Of a stretch of DNA of 64,000 bases, positions 8,932 to 16,582 are shown in pieces. The stretch is from NCBI RefSeq assembly GCF_943913045.1, contig NZ_CALTVH010000001.1:186001-250000 (forward strand), given 5' to 3'. Position 1 is the first letter of the stretch, and each line of letters opens with the position of its first letter. A model generated the notes under the pieces. That model was not told where the DNA came from. It made no database searches and was given only the letters and a program-made list of their open reading frames with translations. A program made the translations under genes and the position numbers. The stretch comes from an uncultured Ezakiella sp. Its GTDB lineage: Bacteria > Bacillota > Clostridia > Tissierellales > Peptoniphilaceae.

Positions 8932-8960
8932 ATTACAACATATAATTTAATATTTGTCAA
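8932..8960 (-). promoter_or_regulatory. ileS/T-box promoter
   Basis: Minus strand TTGACA (8955-8960), 17-bp spacer, TGTAAT (8932-8937), with a TG one base before the -10. This puts the transcript start near 8925, just before the T-box stem I. Confidence 0.85.
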
Positions 8961-8971
8961 CCTATTTTAAC

Positions 8972-10246
8972 TTATTTCCCATCCATTTCTTTTCTTAAAT
9001 CATAAAGCGTAGACTCTGGTATTATAACGTCATCATAAGTTATAAAGTCTCCTTTTTTTATATCATTGACAAGAATTGTGTCAGTAGATATAAAGCCATA
9101 TGGTAGAAGATTTCTTTTAATAGAATCTTCATAAGTAGTTATCGTTCCATAAGATGCCTTTCCACCAGGCCTACCAAGATTATCTCCTGCCTTTAAATCA
9201 ACTTTAGCAACGGCTATTGTATCTGCAAAAGGCTTATCACTTAGTGGACTTATAGTCGGGGTATTATAAAAAAACGCCTGTGCAATTGTAATAGGAACTT
9301 CAATGCTAGTTAAATGAAATGGTCTATATAAAACATAATATGGACCTTGACCAATTTTTAAAAATCTCATCTCATAATCAATTAGATCATGTTTAGCTTT
9401 AACCATAATAAAAACGCCTGGAGCAATGCCAAAAACAAAATCAGCAACCTTGTAATTATTTAATAAGCCCCCTTCTGATTTAATTCGAAGTTTTTGATCT
9501 AAGTCATTTAGGTCTGATTTTATACCGTGAGCTCCAATTGTATCTGGTTTAAAACCAGTCGCATTACACATCATGGTTAACTCTTCCATGGTTTTAGATC
9601 CATCAACAAAAGTAGCCAACATATAAGGAGAAAGTCCTTTAGCTTTAGCTTCTTCGAAGACACTTTCATTATCAGCAGATAAATCTAATGGATTGTTTTT
9701 ACCCTTGCCAATGGCCATTACTTCAAAACCTAAAAACTCGGCAAAGTCAAAGAGCTCTTTCACGCTGCCCGGCTCATCTCCAGCAATGCCGGTATAGCAA
9801 ACGCCAGCTTCTTTTGCCATCTTAGATAAAATTGGTCCAACTACAACATCGCATTCTACATTGAGGCTAACCAAATGTTTTTTAGCTTTTATTGCAGCAT
9901 AAGCAATCTTTGCTCCCTCATAGGTTGACCCAGTTGCATCTACAATTACATCAATTTGATCTAGATCTATAAACTCATAAGGATCGTTGGGAATAAAAAA
10001 TCCTTGTGAATTGTATTCTTCTTTATTATTTATAGTATAAATGGATTCCTTATCTACTCCACATGACAAAAATGTTTCTACGGCCTTTTTGTGAGTTCTA
10101 TTATAAATAATATTGCACTTAAAACCATCAATAAGATTTAATTGAGCCACTAAAGATGAGCCCATAAAACCTGTTCCAATTACAAAAACATTTATTTCCT
10201 TGCCATCCTTATAATATTCACTTAACCTTTTAAGTAATACCTGCAT
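8972..10246 (-). CDS. Homoserine dehydrogenase-like NAD(P) oxidoreductase with C-terminal SAF domain (COG4091 type)
   Basis: The N terminus has a Rossmann nucleotide-binding motif, VFVIGTGFMGSSL (about residues 20-32). A homoserine-dehydrogenase-like catalytic region follows, including ATGSTYEGAK and AGDEPGSVKELFDFA. The last 80 residues are SAF-like (KVDLKAGDNLGRPGG; VNDIKKGDFITYDDV), the combination known from predicted homoserine dehydrogenases of COG4091. The substrate is not known for this branch; canonical threonine synthesis is unlikely, because no other thr genes are nearby and the ACT domain is absent. 424 residues, ATG after GAGGT. It starts 2 bp after the flavoprotein gene, probably the same operon. 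Confidence 0.82.
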   Translation of the reverse strand: MQVLLKRLSEYYKDGKEINVFVIGTGFMGSSLVAQLNLIDGFKCNIIYNRTHKKAVETFLSCGVDKESIYTINNKEEYNSQGFFIPNDPYEFIDLDQIDVIVDATGSTYEGAKIAYAAIKAKKHLVSLNVECDVVVGPILSKMAKEAGVCYTGIAGDEPGSVKELFDFAEFLGFEVMAIGKGKNNPLDLSADNESVFEEAKAKGLSPYMLATFVDGSKTMEELTMMCNATGFKPDTIGAHGIKSDLNDLDQKLRIKSEGGLLNNYKVADFVFGIAPGVFIMVKAKHDLIDYEMRFLKIGQGPYYVLYRPFHLTSIEVPITIAQAFFYNTPTISPLSDKPFADTIAVAKVDLKAGDNLGRPGGKASYGTITTYEDSIKRNLLPYGFISTDTILVNDIKKGDFITYDDVIIPESTLYDLRKEMDGK

Positions 10247-10248
10247 AA

Positions 10249-11409
10249 TTACCTCAATTTTTTAGCAACCAACATTGCAGAATATATAGCCCAAGTCAGG
10301 TTATATCCACCACAATCCCCATCGACATCCAATACTTCACCTGTAAAATAAAGTCCTTTATGGATTTTAGATTCTAGATTTATGTCAATTTCATCTGTAT
10401 TAATTCCACCAACAGTTATTTGACTTAGTGCCCAAGAACCTGCTCTAATATTGCTAACTTCATAGCTTTTAATAAGCTTACATAGTTTATCAATATCAAC
10501 ATCTTTAGTAGTTTTTACATTCAGAATTTTAAAGAAAACTTTATAAAGTCTCTTGTGAATAATACCATTTAAAAGCCACTTAGAGTCAGCATCATTTAAC
10601 TTTTTCTGTCTAATTTTTAGAATAATTTTTAAATCTTCTATATCAACTAGAGGCAAAAAATCTATAAATATCTTATCAATTTTCTCCCTCAAGATATAAG
10701 ATGATAATTCAAAAATACTATTGCCACTTATACCATTTTCCGTGAACAATAAATCTCCATTGCAAGACTTATTACCGGCATAAACACTAGCATTTAATCT
10801 TAAGCCCTTTAGTTCCTTAGAAAATGGAATATCTGCAACAATAGGACCTATACCAGGGTATAATTTTGTCTTTGTATGACCTAAATCTTCTACCAACTTA
10901 TATTGACTACCATCAGTACCCATACTTGGATAGCTCATCGAACCAGCAGAAAAAACAACTCTATCAAATTCATATGAATCTTCTTTTGTTTTAATAGTAA
11001 ATTTTTTATTCTTATTTATAAAAATGACTTCGGATTTAAAATAACAATTAATATCTCTGTCTTCTACTTCTTTAAGCAAGACTTCCACAACTGACTGAGC
11101 TTGAAGGCTCATGGGATAGAACCTATTTCTCTCATCCAAATAAGGTATTATCCCAAGATTTATTATATAATCTCTTGCATCAATAAATTCGTTCGTATAA
11201 ACTTTATCTAAAAAACTTTTATTGCCATGAAAATTTTCTCTTGAAATATTCTTGTTTGAAAAATTGCACCGTCCATTTCCTGTTATTAAAAGTTTTTTTA
11301 ACAGACGGTCTGTCTTTTCAAATATACTTACTTTATGTCCAAGCTTAGAGAGCTCAATAGCGGTTACAACACCTGAAACTCCCCCACCTACAACCGCTAT
11401 ATCCATCAT
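10249..11409 (-). CDS. BaiN/HI0933-like NAD(P)/FAD-dependent oxidoreductase
   Basis: Flavoprotein with the dinucleotide-binding motif VVGGGVSGVVTAIELSKLG at the very N terminus, followed by the family signature LLITGNGRCNFSN. The C-terminal FAD motif GGYNLTWAIYSAMLVA is also typical of the HI0933/YhiN family. 386 residues, usual length. The physiological substrate is unknown for most members. Two adjacent ATG codons (11407-11409 and 11404-11406) could start it. The first overlaps the prfA stop, so translational coupling to prfA is likely and no separate strong ribosome site is seen. Confidence 0.9.
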   Translation of the reverse strand: MMDIAVVGGGVSGVVTAIELSKLGHKVSIFEKTDRLLKKLLITGNGRCNFSNKNISRENFHGNKSFLDKVYTNEFIDARDYIINLGIIPYLDERNRFYPMSLQAQSVVEVLLKEVEDRDINCYFKSEVIFINKNKKFTIKTKEDSYEFDRVVFSAGSMSYPSMGTDGSQYKLVEDLGHTKTKLYPGIGPIVADIPFSKELKGLRLNASVYAGNKSCNGDLLFTENGISGNSIFELSSYILREKIDKIFIDFLPLVDIEDLKIILKIRQKKLNDADSKWLLNGIIHKRLYKVFFKILNVKTTKDVDIDKLCKLIKSYEVSNIRAGSWALSQITVGGINTDEIDINLESKIHKGLYFTGEVLDVDGDCGGYNLTWAIYSAMLVAKKLR

Positions 11410-12476
11410 TTATCCATAGCTTGTAGAGCTTCGGCCTGATAATAAGTTATGATAGATTCAATCATATCATCAAGATCACCGTCAAGGAAGTCTTGCAATT
11501 GATAAATCGTTTTGTTAATTCTATGGTCTGTAATTCTTCCTTGTGGGAAGTTATAAGTCCTAATTCTTTCAGACCTATCACCAGATCCCACTTGATTTCT
11601 CTTCATATCTGCCATCTTTTTTTCTTCTTCTTGAAGCTTTAAATCGTAGAGTCTGGATTTCAAAATTTTCATAGCTTTTTCTTTGTTTTTAAGCTGACTT
11701 CTTTCATCCTGACAAGCAACAACGAGATTTTCTGGCAGATATGTGATTCTAACAGCAGAGTCTGTAGTATTAACTGATTGCCCTCCGTGTCCACCTGATC
11801 TATATACATCTATCTTTAAATCTTTTTCGTCTATTTCTATTTCAACATCTCTGGCTTCAGGCAATACAGCAACTGTTGCAGCGGAAGTGTGAACTCTTCC
11901 ACCACTTTCTGTCTCTGGGACTCTTTGAACCCTATGAACACCTGATTCATGCTTTAGTTTCGAATAAGCACCCTTACCATTAATCATAAAAATTGCTTCT
12001 TTGTATCCACCAATACCAATTTCATTAATGCTCATTACATCAACAGTCCACCTGTGTCTTTCTGCGTATCTAGAGTACATTCTAAATAAATCGCCAGCAA
12101 ATAAAGCAGCTTCATCTCCACCTGTACCTGCACGAATTTCAACTATAACGTTTCTATCATCGTTAGGATCTTTAGGAATTAAGAGAGTTTTTACTTGAGT
12201 TTCTAATGTCTCTTCTTTTTCTTCAAGCTCCTTGAGCTCTTCTTTGGCCATTTCCTTTAAATCATCATCTAAACTTTCACCCAAAAGCTCCTTAGTGTTT
12301 TCTAAGTCTTCTAGGCATTTTTTATATTCTTTTATTACTTCTACAATTTCAGTTAGATTGGAATGTTCAATCATAACCTCCTGATACTTTTCAAGATCAT
12401 TGACAAGGTCAGGATCCATGATCATTTTATTAAGTTCTTCATACCTATCTTCAATACCTTTTAATTTTTCTAACAA
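11406..12476 (-). CDS. prfA: Peptide chain release factor 1
   Basis: Recognises UAA and UAG stop codons and releases the peptide on the ribosome. 356 residues. The peptidyl-hydrolysis motif GGQ is at 231-233, in RSGGHGGQSVNTTDSA. The codon-recognition tripeptide P-x-T is PET at 187-189, in VPETESGGRVHTSAAT. The acidic coiled-coil domain 1 covers residues 1-100. The start is a TTG at 12474-12476 behind GGGAGATAGGA; MLEKLKGIEDRYEEL aligns with RF1 starts. It lies 3 bp after prmC, whose product methylates the GGQ glutamine, so the pair is functionally coupled. Confidence 0.97.
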   Translation of the reverse strand: MLEKLKGIEDRYEELNKMIMDPDLVNDLEKYQEVMIEHSNLTEIVEVIKEYKKCLEDLENTKELLGESLDDDLKEMAKEELKELEEKEETLETQVKTLLIPKDPNDDRNVIVEIRAGTGGDEAALFAGDLFRMYSRYAERHRWTVDVMSINEIGIGGYKEAIFMINGKGAYSKLKHESGVHRVQRVPETESGGRVHTSAATVAVLPEARDVEIEIDEKDLKIDVYRSGGHGGQSVNTTDSAVRITYLPENLVVACQDERSQLKNKEKAMKILKSRLYDLKLQEEEKKMADMKRNQVGSGDRSERIRTYNFPQGRITDHRINKTIYQLQDFLDGDLDDMIESIITYYQAEALQAMDK

Positions 12477-12479
12477 GTC

Positions 12480-13307
12480 CTATCTCCCTCCCGTGACAAC
12501 AAATCTGTCCATATCCGAATAATCTTTATGAATTTTAAAATTAATATTCTTTTCATCCAATAATTCGCTAATAGCACATCCTTGGCTTTCATCAAATTCC
12601 ATAAATACTAAGCCATCATTTTTTAGATGTTTATCAAACTCATTAATGAACAGCTTTATAACAGATAAACCATCATTTTCTGCAAATAAAGCTAAATTCG
12701 GTTCATAATCGATAACAGTTTTATCTAGAATGCTCTTTCTTTTAAGCGGAACATAAGGTGGATTAATAGTAATTAAGTCAAATTCACCAACTATGTTCGA
12801 AAACAAGTCAGACTCAATAAAGTCTGCATCTATATTATATATATCCGCATTCTTTTTTGCAACTTCTAACGAATCTTTAGAGATATCAGCAAGAGTAACA
12901 CTTTTTATATTCAGCTCACTAGCTAAACTTATTCCTATGCAGCCACTGCCTGTACATAAGTCCAAATACCTATCAATAGTTTTCCTTTTATAATAATTTA
13001 TACATTCTTCAACTAATAATTCAGTCTCTGGCCTTGGTATCAAAACTCTCTCGTCTACATAGAATCTCCTATTATAAAACTCTTTATATTTAAAGATGTA
13101 ATTATAAGGGCATCCGCTAGCCCTCATATTTAACAATTCAATAAACTGATCAATTTCTTCTTGAGAACATTCTATTTCTTTATTAAAATGAATATCAGTT
13201 AGTGAAAGTCCAAAAAAATCTCTGATAAACAAATTGGCTTCAAACTCATTATTATTTATATTTTTAAGATATTTTAAAGCAATTTCTTTGACTTCATTTA
13301 CTTTCAT
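12480..13307 (-). CDS. prmC: Release factor glutamine N5-methyltransferase
   Basis: SAM-dependent methyltransferase that modifies the GGQ glutamine of release factors. The catalytic NPPY is at residues 182-185, the SAM-binding motif LDLCTGSGCIGIS at about 116-128, and the N-terminal helical RF-binding domain at 1-80. I chose the ATG at 13305-13307, because GAGG sits five bases upstream. A GTG two codons earlier overlaps that ribosome site. 275 residues, normal size. It stands directly before prfA, its substrate. Confidence 0.95.
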   Translation of the reverse strand: MKVNEVKEIALKYLKNINNNEFEANLFIRDFFGLSLTDIHFNKEIECSQEEIDQFIELLNMRASGCPYNYIFKYKEFYNRRFYVDERVLIPRPETELLVEECINYYKRKTIDRYLDLCTGSGCIGISLASELNIKSVTLADISKDSLEVAKKNADIYNIDADFIESDLFSNIVGEFDLITINPPYVPLKRKSILDKTVIDYEPNLALFAENDGLSVIKLFINEFDKHLKNDGLVFMEFDESQGCAISELLDEKNINFKIHKDYSDMDRFVVTGGR

Positions 13308-13330
13308 AGTCACCTCAAAAAAGAATCCTA

Positions 13331-13360
13331 TAAAATAAAAGAGCTGCTATAAACGCAGCT
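13331..13360 (-). terminator. Terminator after rpmE
   Basis: Minus strand AGCTGC stem (13355-13360 with 13342-13347) and a CTTTTATTTT tail, immediately after the rpmE stop. It may be leaky toward prmC-prfA, for which no clear promoter is seen. Confidence 0.75.
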
Positions 13361-13363
13361 AAT

Positions 13364-13570
13364 TTATTTTCCTGATTGTTCGTATCTCTTCTTAAATTTC
13401 TCAACTCTACCACCACGTTCGGAGAACTTTTGTTTTCCTGTGAAGAATGGATGGCATTCTGAGCAAACATCTACTTTTAATTCATCTCTGGTTGAACCAG
13501 TTGTGAAAGTATTTCCACAAGCACATGTTACTGTAACTTCTTTAAATTCTGGATGTATACCTTGTTTCAT
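13364..13570 (-). CDS. rpmE: 50S ribosomal protein L31 (zinc-binding form)
   Basis: 68 residues from ATG at 13568-13570: MKQGIHPEFKEV, then CACG and CSECHPF. These four Cys make it the zinc-containing C+ type. A GTG three codons upstream lies within the ribosome site GAGGTG and is not the start. It has its own promoter (13622-13650) and terminator, typical for a highly expressed single gene. Confidence 0.97.
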   Translation of the reverse strand: MKQGIHPEFKEVTVTCACGNTFTTGSTRDELKVDVCSECHPFFTGKQKFSERGGRVEKFKKRYEQSGK

Positions 13571-13621
13571 TATATTCACCTCTTTCCAATCAATCTATTT
13601 AGAACAAATTTTGACCATGTT

Positions 13622-13650
13622 ATTATATATCTTTTTCAAGAAAATTGCAA
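13622..13650 (-). promoter_or_regulatory. rpmE promoter (TTGCAA-17-TATAAT)
   Basis: Minus strand -35 TTGCAA (13645-13650), 17-bp spacer, -10 TATAAT (13622-13627). It lies just after the glpX stop codon. Confidence 0.8.
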
Positions 13651-13653
13651 GTT

Positions 13654-14622
13654 TTATTTAGCGTATTCAGGTTTCTTATCTAAATAATGCTTAGCTTGTA
13701 TAAAACGAACTGTTCCTGTTTCAGCTCTTAAGACTAGTGTTTCAGTTGTAGCAACATTCTTTTCAATATAATTAACACCATCGAGTAATTCACCATGACT
13801 TACACCTGTTGCAGCAAATGCAGCATCATCACCCTTAACTAGGTCATCAATCTTGTAAATCTTATCACATTCTACGCCCATCTTATGGCATCTATCAATT
13901 TCTTCTTGGTTTCTAGCGGTTAAATATCCTTCAAAATATCCACCTAGACATTTTAGAGCAACTGCTGCTAAAACACCTTCTGGTGCCCCGCCTCTACCAA
14001 CTAGCAAATCACCACTTACATTGTCAAAGCAAGTTGATATTGCACCTAATACATCGCCATCTTGAATAAATCTAATTCTAGCACCAGCTTTTCTAATGCG
14101 ATTTGCAATTTCTATATGTCTTTCTCTGTCGAGCATGACAACTGTAACATCTGAAATATCTTTATTTAAAACTTCAGCTAAAATTTCAAGATTTTTTTCT
14201 ATAGGGTATTCAATAGAAATTTTTCCCTTAGCTTTTGGACCGCAGGCAATCTTTTCCATGTACATATCTGGAGCATGTAGAAGATGTCCTTCTGGAGCAA
14301 CAGCCACTACAGAAATAGCATCGCTCATACCTTTTGCAATTGCAGTTGTACCATCAAGAGGATCTACAGCTATATCAACATGCAGAGAATTATCGTGTCT
14401 TTGACCAATCTTTTCTCCAATGTAGAGCATAGGGGCTTCATCAATTTCGCCCTCACCAATCACAACTGTACCATTAATATCAACGGTATCAAACATCTTT
14501 CTCATAGCATCTACAGCAGCTTGATCAGCTGCGTTTTTATCGCCTTTTCCTAGAAACTTAGCAGAGCGTAAAGCAGCAGCTTCAGTTACTCTTGCTAAGT
14601 TCATAACTAAATTTCTATCCAT
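13654..14622 (-). CDS. glpX: Class II fructose-1,6-bisphosphatase
   Basis: Hydrolyses fructose-1,6-bisphosphate to fructose-6-phosphate in gluconeogenesis. 322 residues. Metal/phosphate signatures are VIGEGEIDEAPM (about 56-67) and DPLDGTTAIAKG (about 88-99). Further GlpX-family signatures are GRGGAPEGVLAA and FAATGVSHGELL. The start ATG at 14620-14622 follows AGGGGA. It lies 11 bp after the transaldolase gene, so both sugar-phosphate enzymes are likely co-transcribed. Confidence 0.96.
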   Translation of the reverse strand: MDRNLVMNLARVTEAAALRSAKFLGKGDKNAADQAAVDAMRKMFDTVDINGTVVIGEGEIDEAPMLYIGEKIGQRHDNSLHVDIAVDPLDGTTAIAKGMSDAISVVAVAPEGHLLHAPDMYMEKIACGPKAKGKISIEYPIEKNLEILAEVLNKDISDVTVVMLDRERHIEIANRIRKAGARIRFIQDGDVLGAISTCFDNVSGDLLVGRGGAPEGVLAAVALKCLGGYFEGYLTARNQEEIDRCHKMGVECDKIYKIDDLVKGDDAAFAATGVSHGELLDGVNYIEKNVATTETLVLRAETGTVRFIQAKHYLDKKPEYAK

Positions 14623-14633
14623 ATATTATCCCC

Positions 14634-15287
14634 TTACTTAATCTCGTTTTGAAACTTTTCCCAGTCTTTTTTAAAACTATCTATACCCTTGTCTGTTAGT
14701 GGATGATTAATCATTTGATTAAAGATCTTATAAGGAATAGTAGCTATATCTGATCCAGCTTTAGCGGCATCGTTAACATGATTTACTGTTCTAATAGATG
14801 CGGCTATTACTTCTGTTTCAATTCCATATTCTTCAAATACATGCATTATATCTTCGATAAGTTGCATTCCGTTATAACCTATGTCATCAATTCTACCAAT
14901 AAAAGGACTTACATAGGTCGCACCTGCATTAGCAGCCATAAGAGCTTGATTTAATGAAAAAATCAAGGTGCAATTTGTTTTAATGCCTTCTTTTGAAAGA
15001 ATTTTAATAGCCGCTAGAGCCTCCTTGGTCATAGGAACTTTTACAACAATATTATCATGTATCTTGGCAAGTTCTCTAGCCTCTTTGACCATACCATCAG
15101 TATCATAGGAATTTACTTCAGCGCTAATAGGACCGTCAACAATATCAGTTATTTCTTTAACCACTGATTTAAAGTCTTTACCCTCTTTAGCTATCAAGCT
15201 TGGATTTGTAGTAACTCCACAAATAACGCCTAAATTTGCAATCTCTTTAATCTCGTGAATATTAGCTGTATCGATAAAAAAACGCAT
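14634..15287 (-). CDS. Transaldolase / fructose-6-phosphate aldolase family (small TalC type)
   Basis: 217-residue TIM-barrel of the short transaldolase family. MRFFIDTANIHEI and GVTTNPSLIAKEG are diagnostic, and the Schiff-base lysine is K83 in VVKVPMT. The C-terminal AGSDIATIPYKIF is also conserved. It could be a transaldolase of the pentose-phosphate pathway or a fructose-6-phosphate aldolase; sequence reading alone does not separate them. It lies between a nitroreductase and glpX, with spacing of about 10 bp on each side. Confidence 0.93.
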   Translation of the reverse strand: MRFFIDTANIHEIKEIANLGVICGVTTNPSLIAKEGKDFKSVVKEITDIVDGPISAEVNSYDTDGMVKEARELAKIHDNIVVKVPMTKEALAAIKILSKEGIKTNCTLIFSLNQALMAANAGATYVSPFIGRIDDIGYNGMQLIEDIMHVFEEYGIETEVIAASIRTVNHVNDAAKAGSDIATIPYKIFNQMINHPLTDKGIDSFKKDWEKFQNEIK

Positions 15288-15295
15288 TTTAAATC

Positions 15296-16087
15296 CTATA
15301 AATTTATAGTGGCAATCTTAATCATGCCATTTTCTTCTTTAAATTCTTTTTCAACTTCAAATTTTTTGTCGAAACCGGTCATGTTGTATAGTCTTTCAAA
15401 ATAATACATTATGATTCCAGCATCTTCAAAGAAATATTTTCCGTCAAACTCTTTTAAATAAAGTTCAACAGAATTATTTTTCATTAAGAATCTCCATGTT
15501 TGTGAGTTTAATGTATTAGGAGCAAATCTTACATAATAAAATAAGTCATCCAAACCTCTTTGTTCTAGCATATTGATATCTACAGGGTTATCAAAGCTAC
15601 TATCGAACACAATTTCATCAACAGGTTTTCTTTCGCTAGCTTCTTCTACTACAAAAGGATTTCTTGCCTTTGGATATCCAATAGCTAATAATAAATTAGC
15701 CTTGTGTTCATTGCCAAAAACTTTTGTCTTAATGTCATCAGCGGTGTCAAACAAACCAATCCAGCAGGATCCTAAACCTTCTGATTCCAAGAAAGTTATG
15801 ATATCTTCAGCATTATACATGCCAATAACCTTTTCCCTATCTAAGGATGCACCAAAATCAACTGAGATATAGCTAGGTGCACTTATCATTACACCGTTAT
15901 ATCCAGCATGACCATTTAGACCATCATAAATAGCCTTGCCATTTTCGTGAAAAACAAAACTATTGCCTTTATCAGAATTAAATACTCTGATTAAGTTATT
16001 AATTTTTTCAACTGTGCCCTTTGAAATTGATTTTGATTTGAAGTGTCTTACGCTCTTTCTTGAGCCCAAAAAATTGTTCATTAACAT
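15296..16087 (-). CDS. Nitroreductase-family flavoprotein
   Basis: FMN-binding nitroreductase-like protein. SRKSVRHFKSKSI at the N terminus is the usual FMN phosphate-binding stretch, and EGLGSCWIGLFDTADDI is the conserved middle motif. The C terminus diverges from typical NfsA/NfsB. The start chosen is ATG at 16085-16087 (MLMNNFLG), because GGAGG lies eight bases upstream; a TTG earlier is a poorer choice. 263 residues. First gene of a probable nitroreductase - transaldolase - glpX unit with a promoter at 16107-16135. Substrate unknown. Confidence 0.85.
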   Translation of the reverse strand: MLMNNFLGSRKSVRHFKSKSISKGTVEKINNLIRVFNSDKGNSFVFHENGKAIYDGLNGHAGYNGVMISAPSYISVDFGASLDREKVIGMYNAEDIITFLESEGLGSCWIGLFDTADDIKTKVFGNEHKANLLLAIGYPKARNPFVVEEASERKPVDEIVFDSSFDNPVDINMLEQRGLDDLFYYVRFAPNTLNSQTWRFLMKNNSVELYLKEFDGKYFFEDAGIIMYYFERLYNMTGFDKKFEVEKEFKEENGMIKIATINL

Positions 16088-16106
16088 AATAAATTCCTCC
16101 CACAAT

Positions 16107-16135
16107 ATTATAACAAATTTTTATTAAAATTGCTA
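16107..16135 (-). promoter_or_regulatory. Promoter of nitroreductase-transaldolase-glpX
   Basis: Minus strand TAGCAA (16130-16135), 17-bp spacer, TGTTATAAT with -10 at 16107-16112. The -35 overlaps the last codon of dtd. Confidence 0.65.
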
Positions 16136-16582
16136 ATCTTCTCTTGAATCTAAGATAATTGTAACTGGACCATTGTTATTAAAAAATAAGTTCATATCTG
16201 CTCCAAATTCCCCAGTTAGAATTTCTAAGCCGCTAGAACCTAAGCCCTGAATTACTTTATTATAAAGTTCTTCTCCAAGCTCTGCACCTGCAGCGGCCAT
16301 AAAGTTAGGCCGCCTCCCTTTTCTGCATCTTGCATATAAGGTAAACTGACTTACTACAAATAAACTTGCACCTACATCTTTAGAGCTTAAATTTATTTTA
16401 CCATTTTCATCTGAAAACAATCTTAATTCAGGTATCTTTCTAACAATATAATCAACATCTTCTTGACTATCATCATTTTTTACTCCCAACAGCACAAGCA
16501 AAGTTTTATTGTTAGTTTCGCTTTTAATCTCATCATCTATAATACACTTTACGGCATCACATCTTTGTAAAACTGCTATCAT
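16133..16582 (-). CDS. dtd: D-aminoacyl-tRNA deacylase
   Basis: Removes D-amino acids (and glycine) mischarged on tRNA. 149 residues with both signature motifs: SQFTLYARCRKGRRPNF (central) and NNGPVTIILDS (C-terminal GP motif). The start ATG overlaps the relA stop by one base (TAATG), so translation is coupled. relA-dtd is a widespread gene pair. Confidence 0.97.
   Translation of the reverse strand: MIAVLQRCDAVKCIIDDEIKSETNNKTLLVLLGVKNDDSQEDVDYIVRKIPELRLFSDENGKINLSSKDVGASLFVVSQFTLYARCRKGRRPNFMAAAGAELGEELYNKVIQGLGSSGLEILTGEFGADMNLFFNNNGPVTIILDSRED

Noticed and set aside
14096..14553. Plus-strand open frames opposite glpX
   Set aside because: They are antisense to a conserved enzyme, without ribosome sites or recognisable products.
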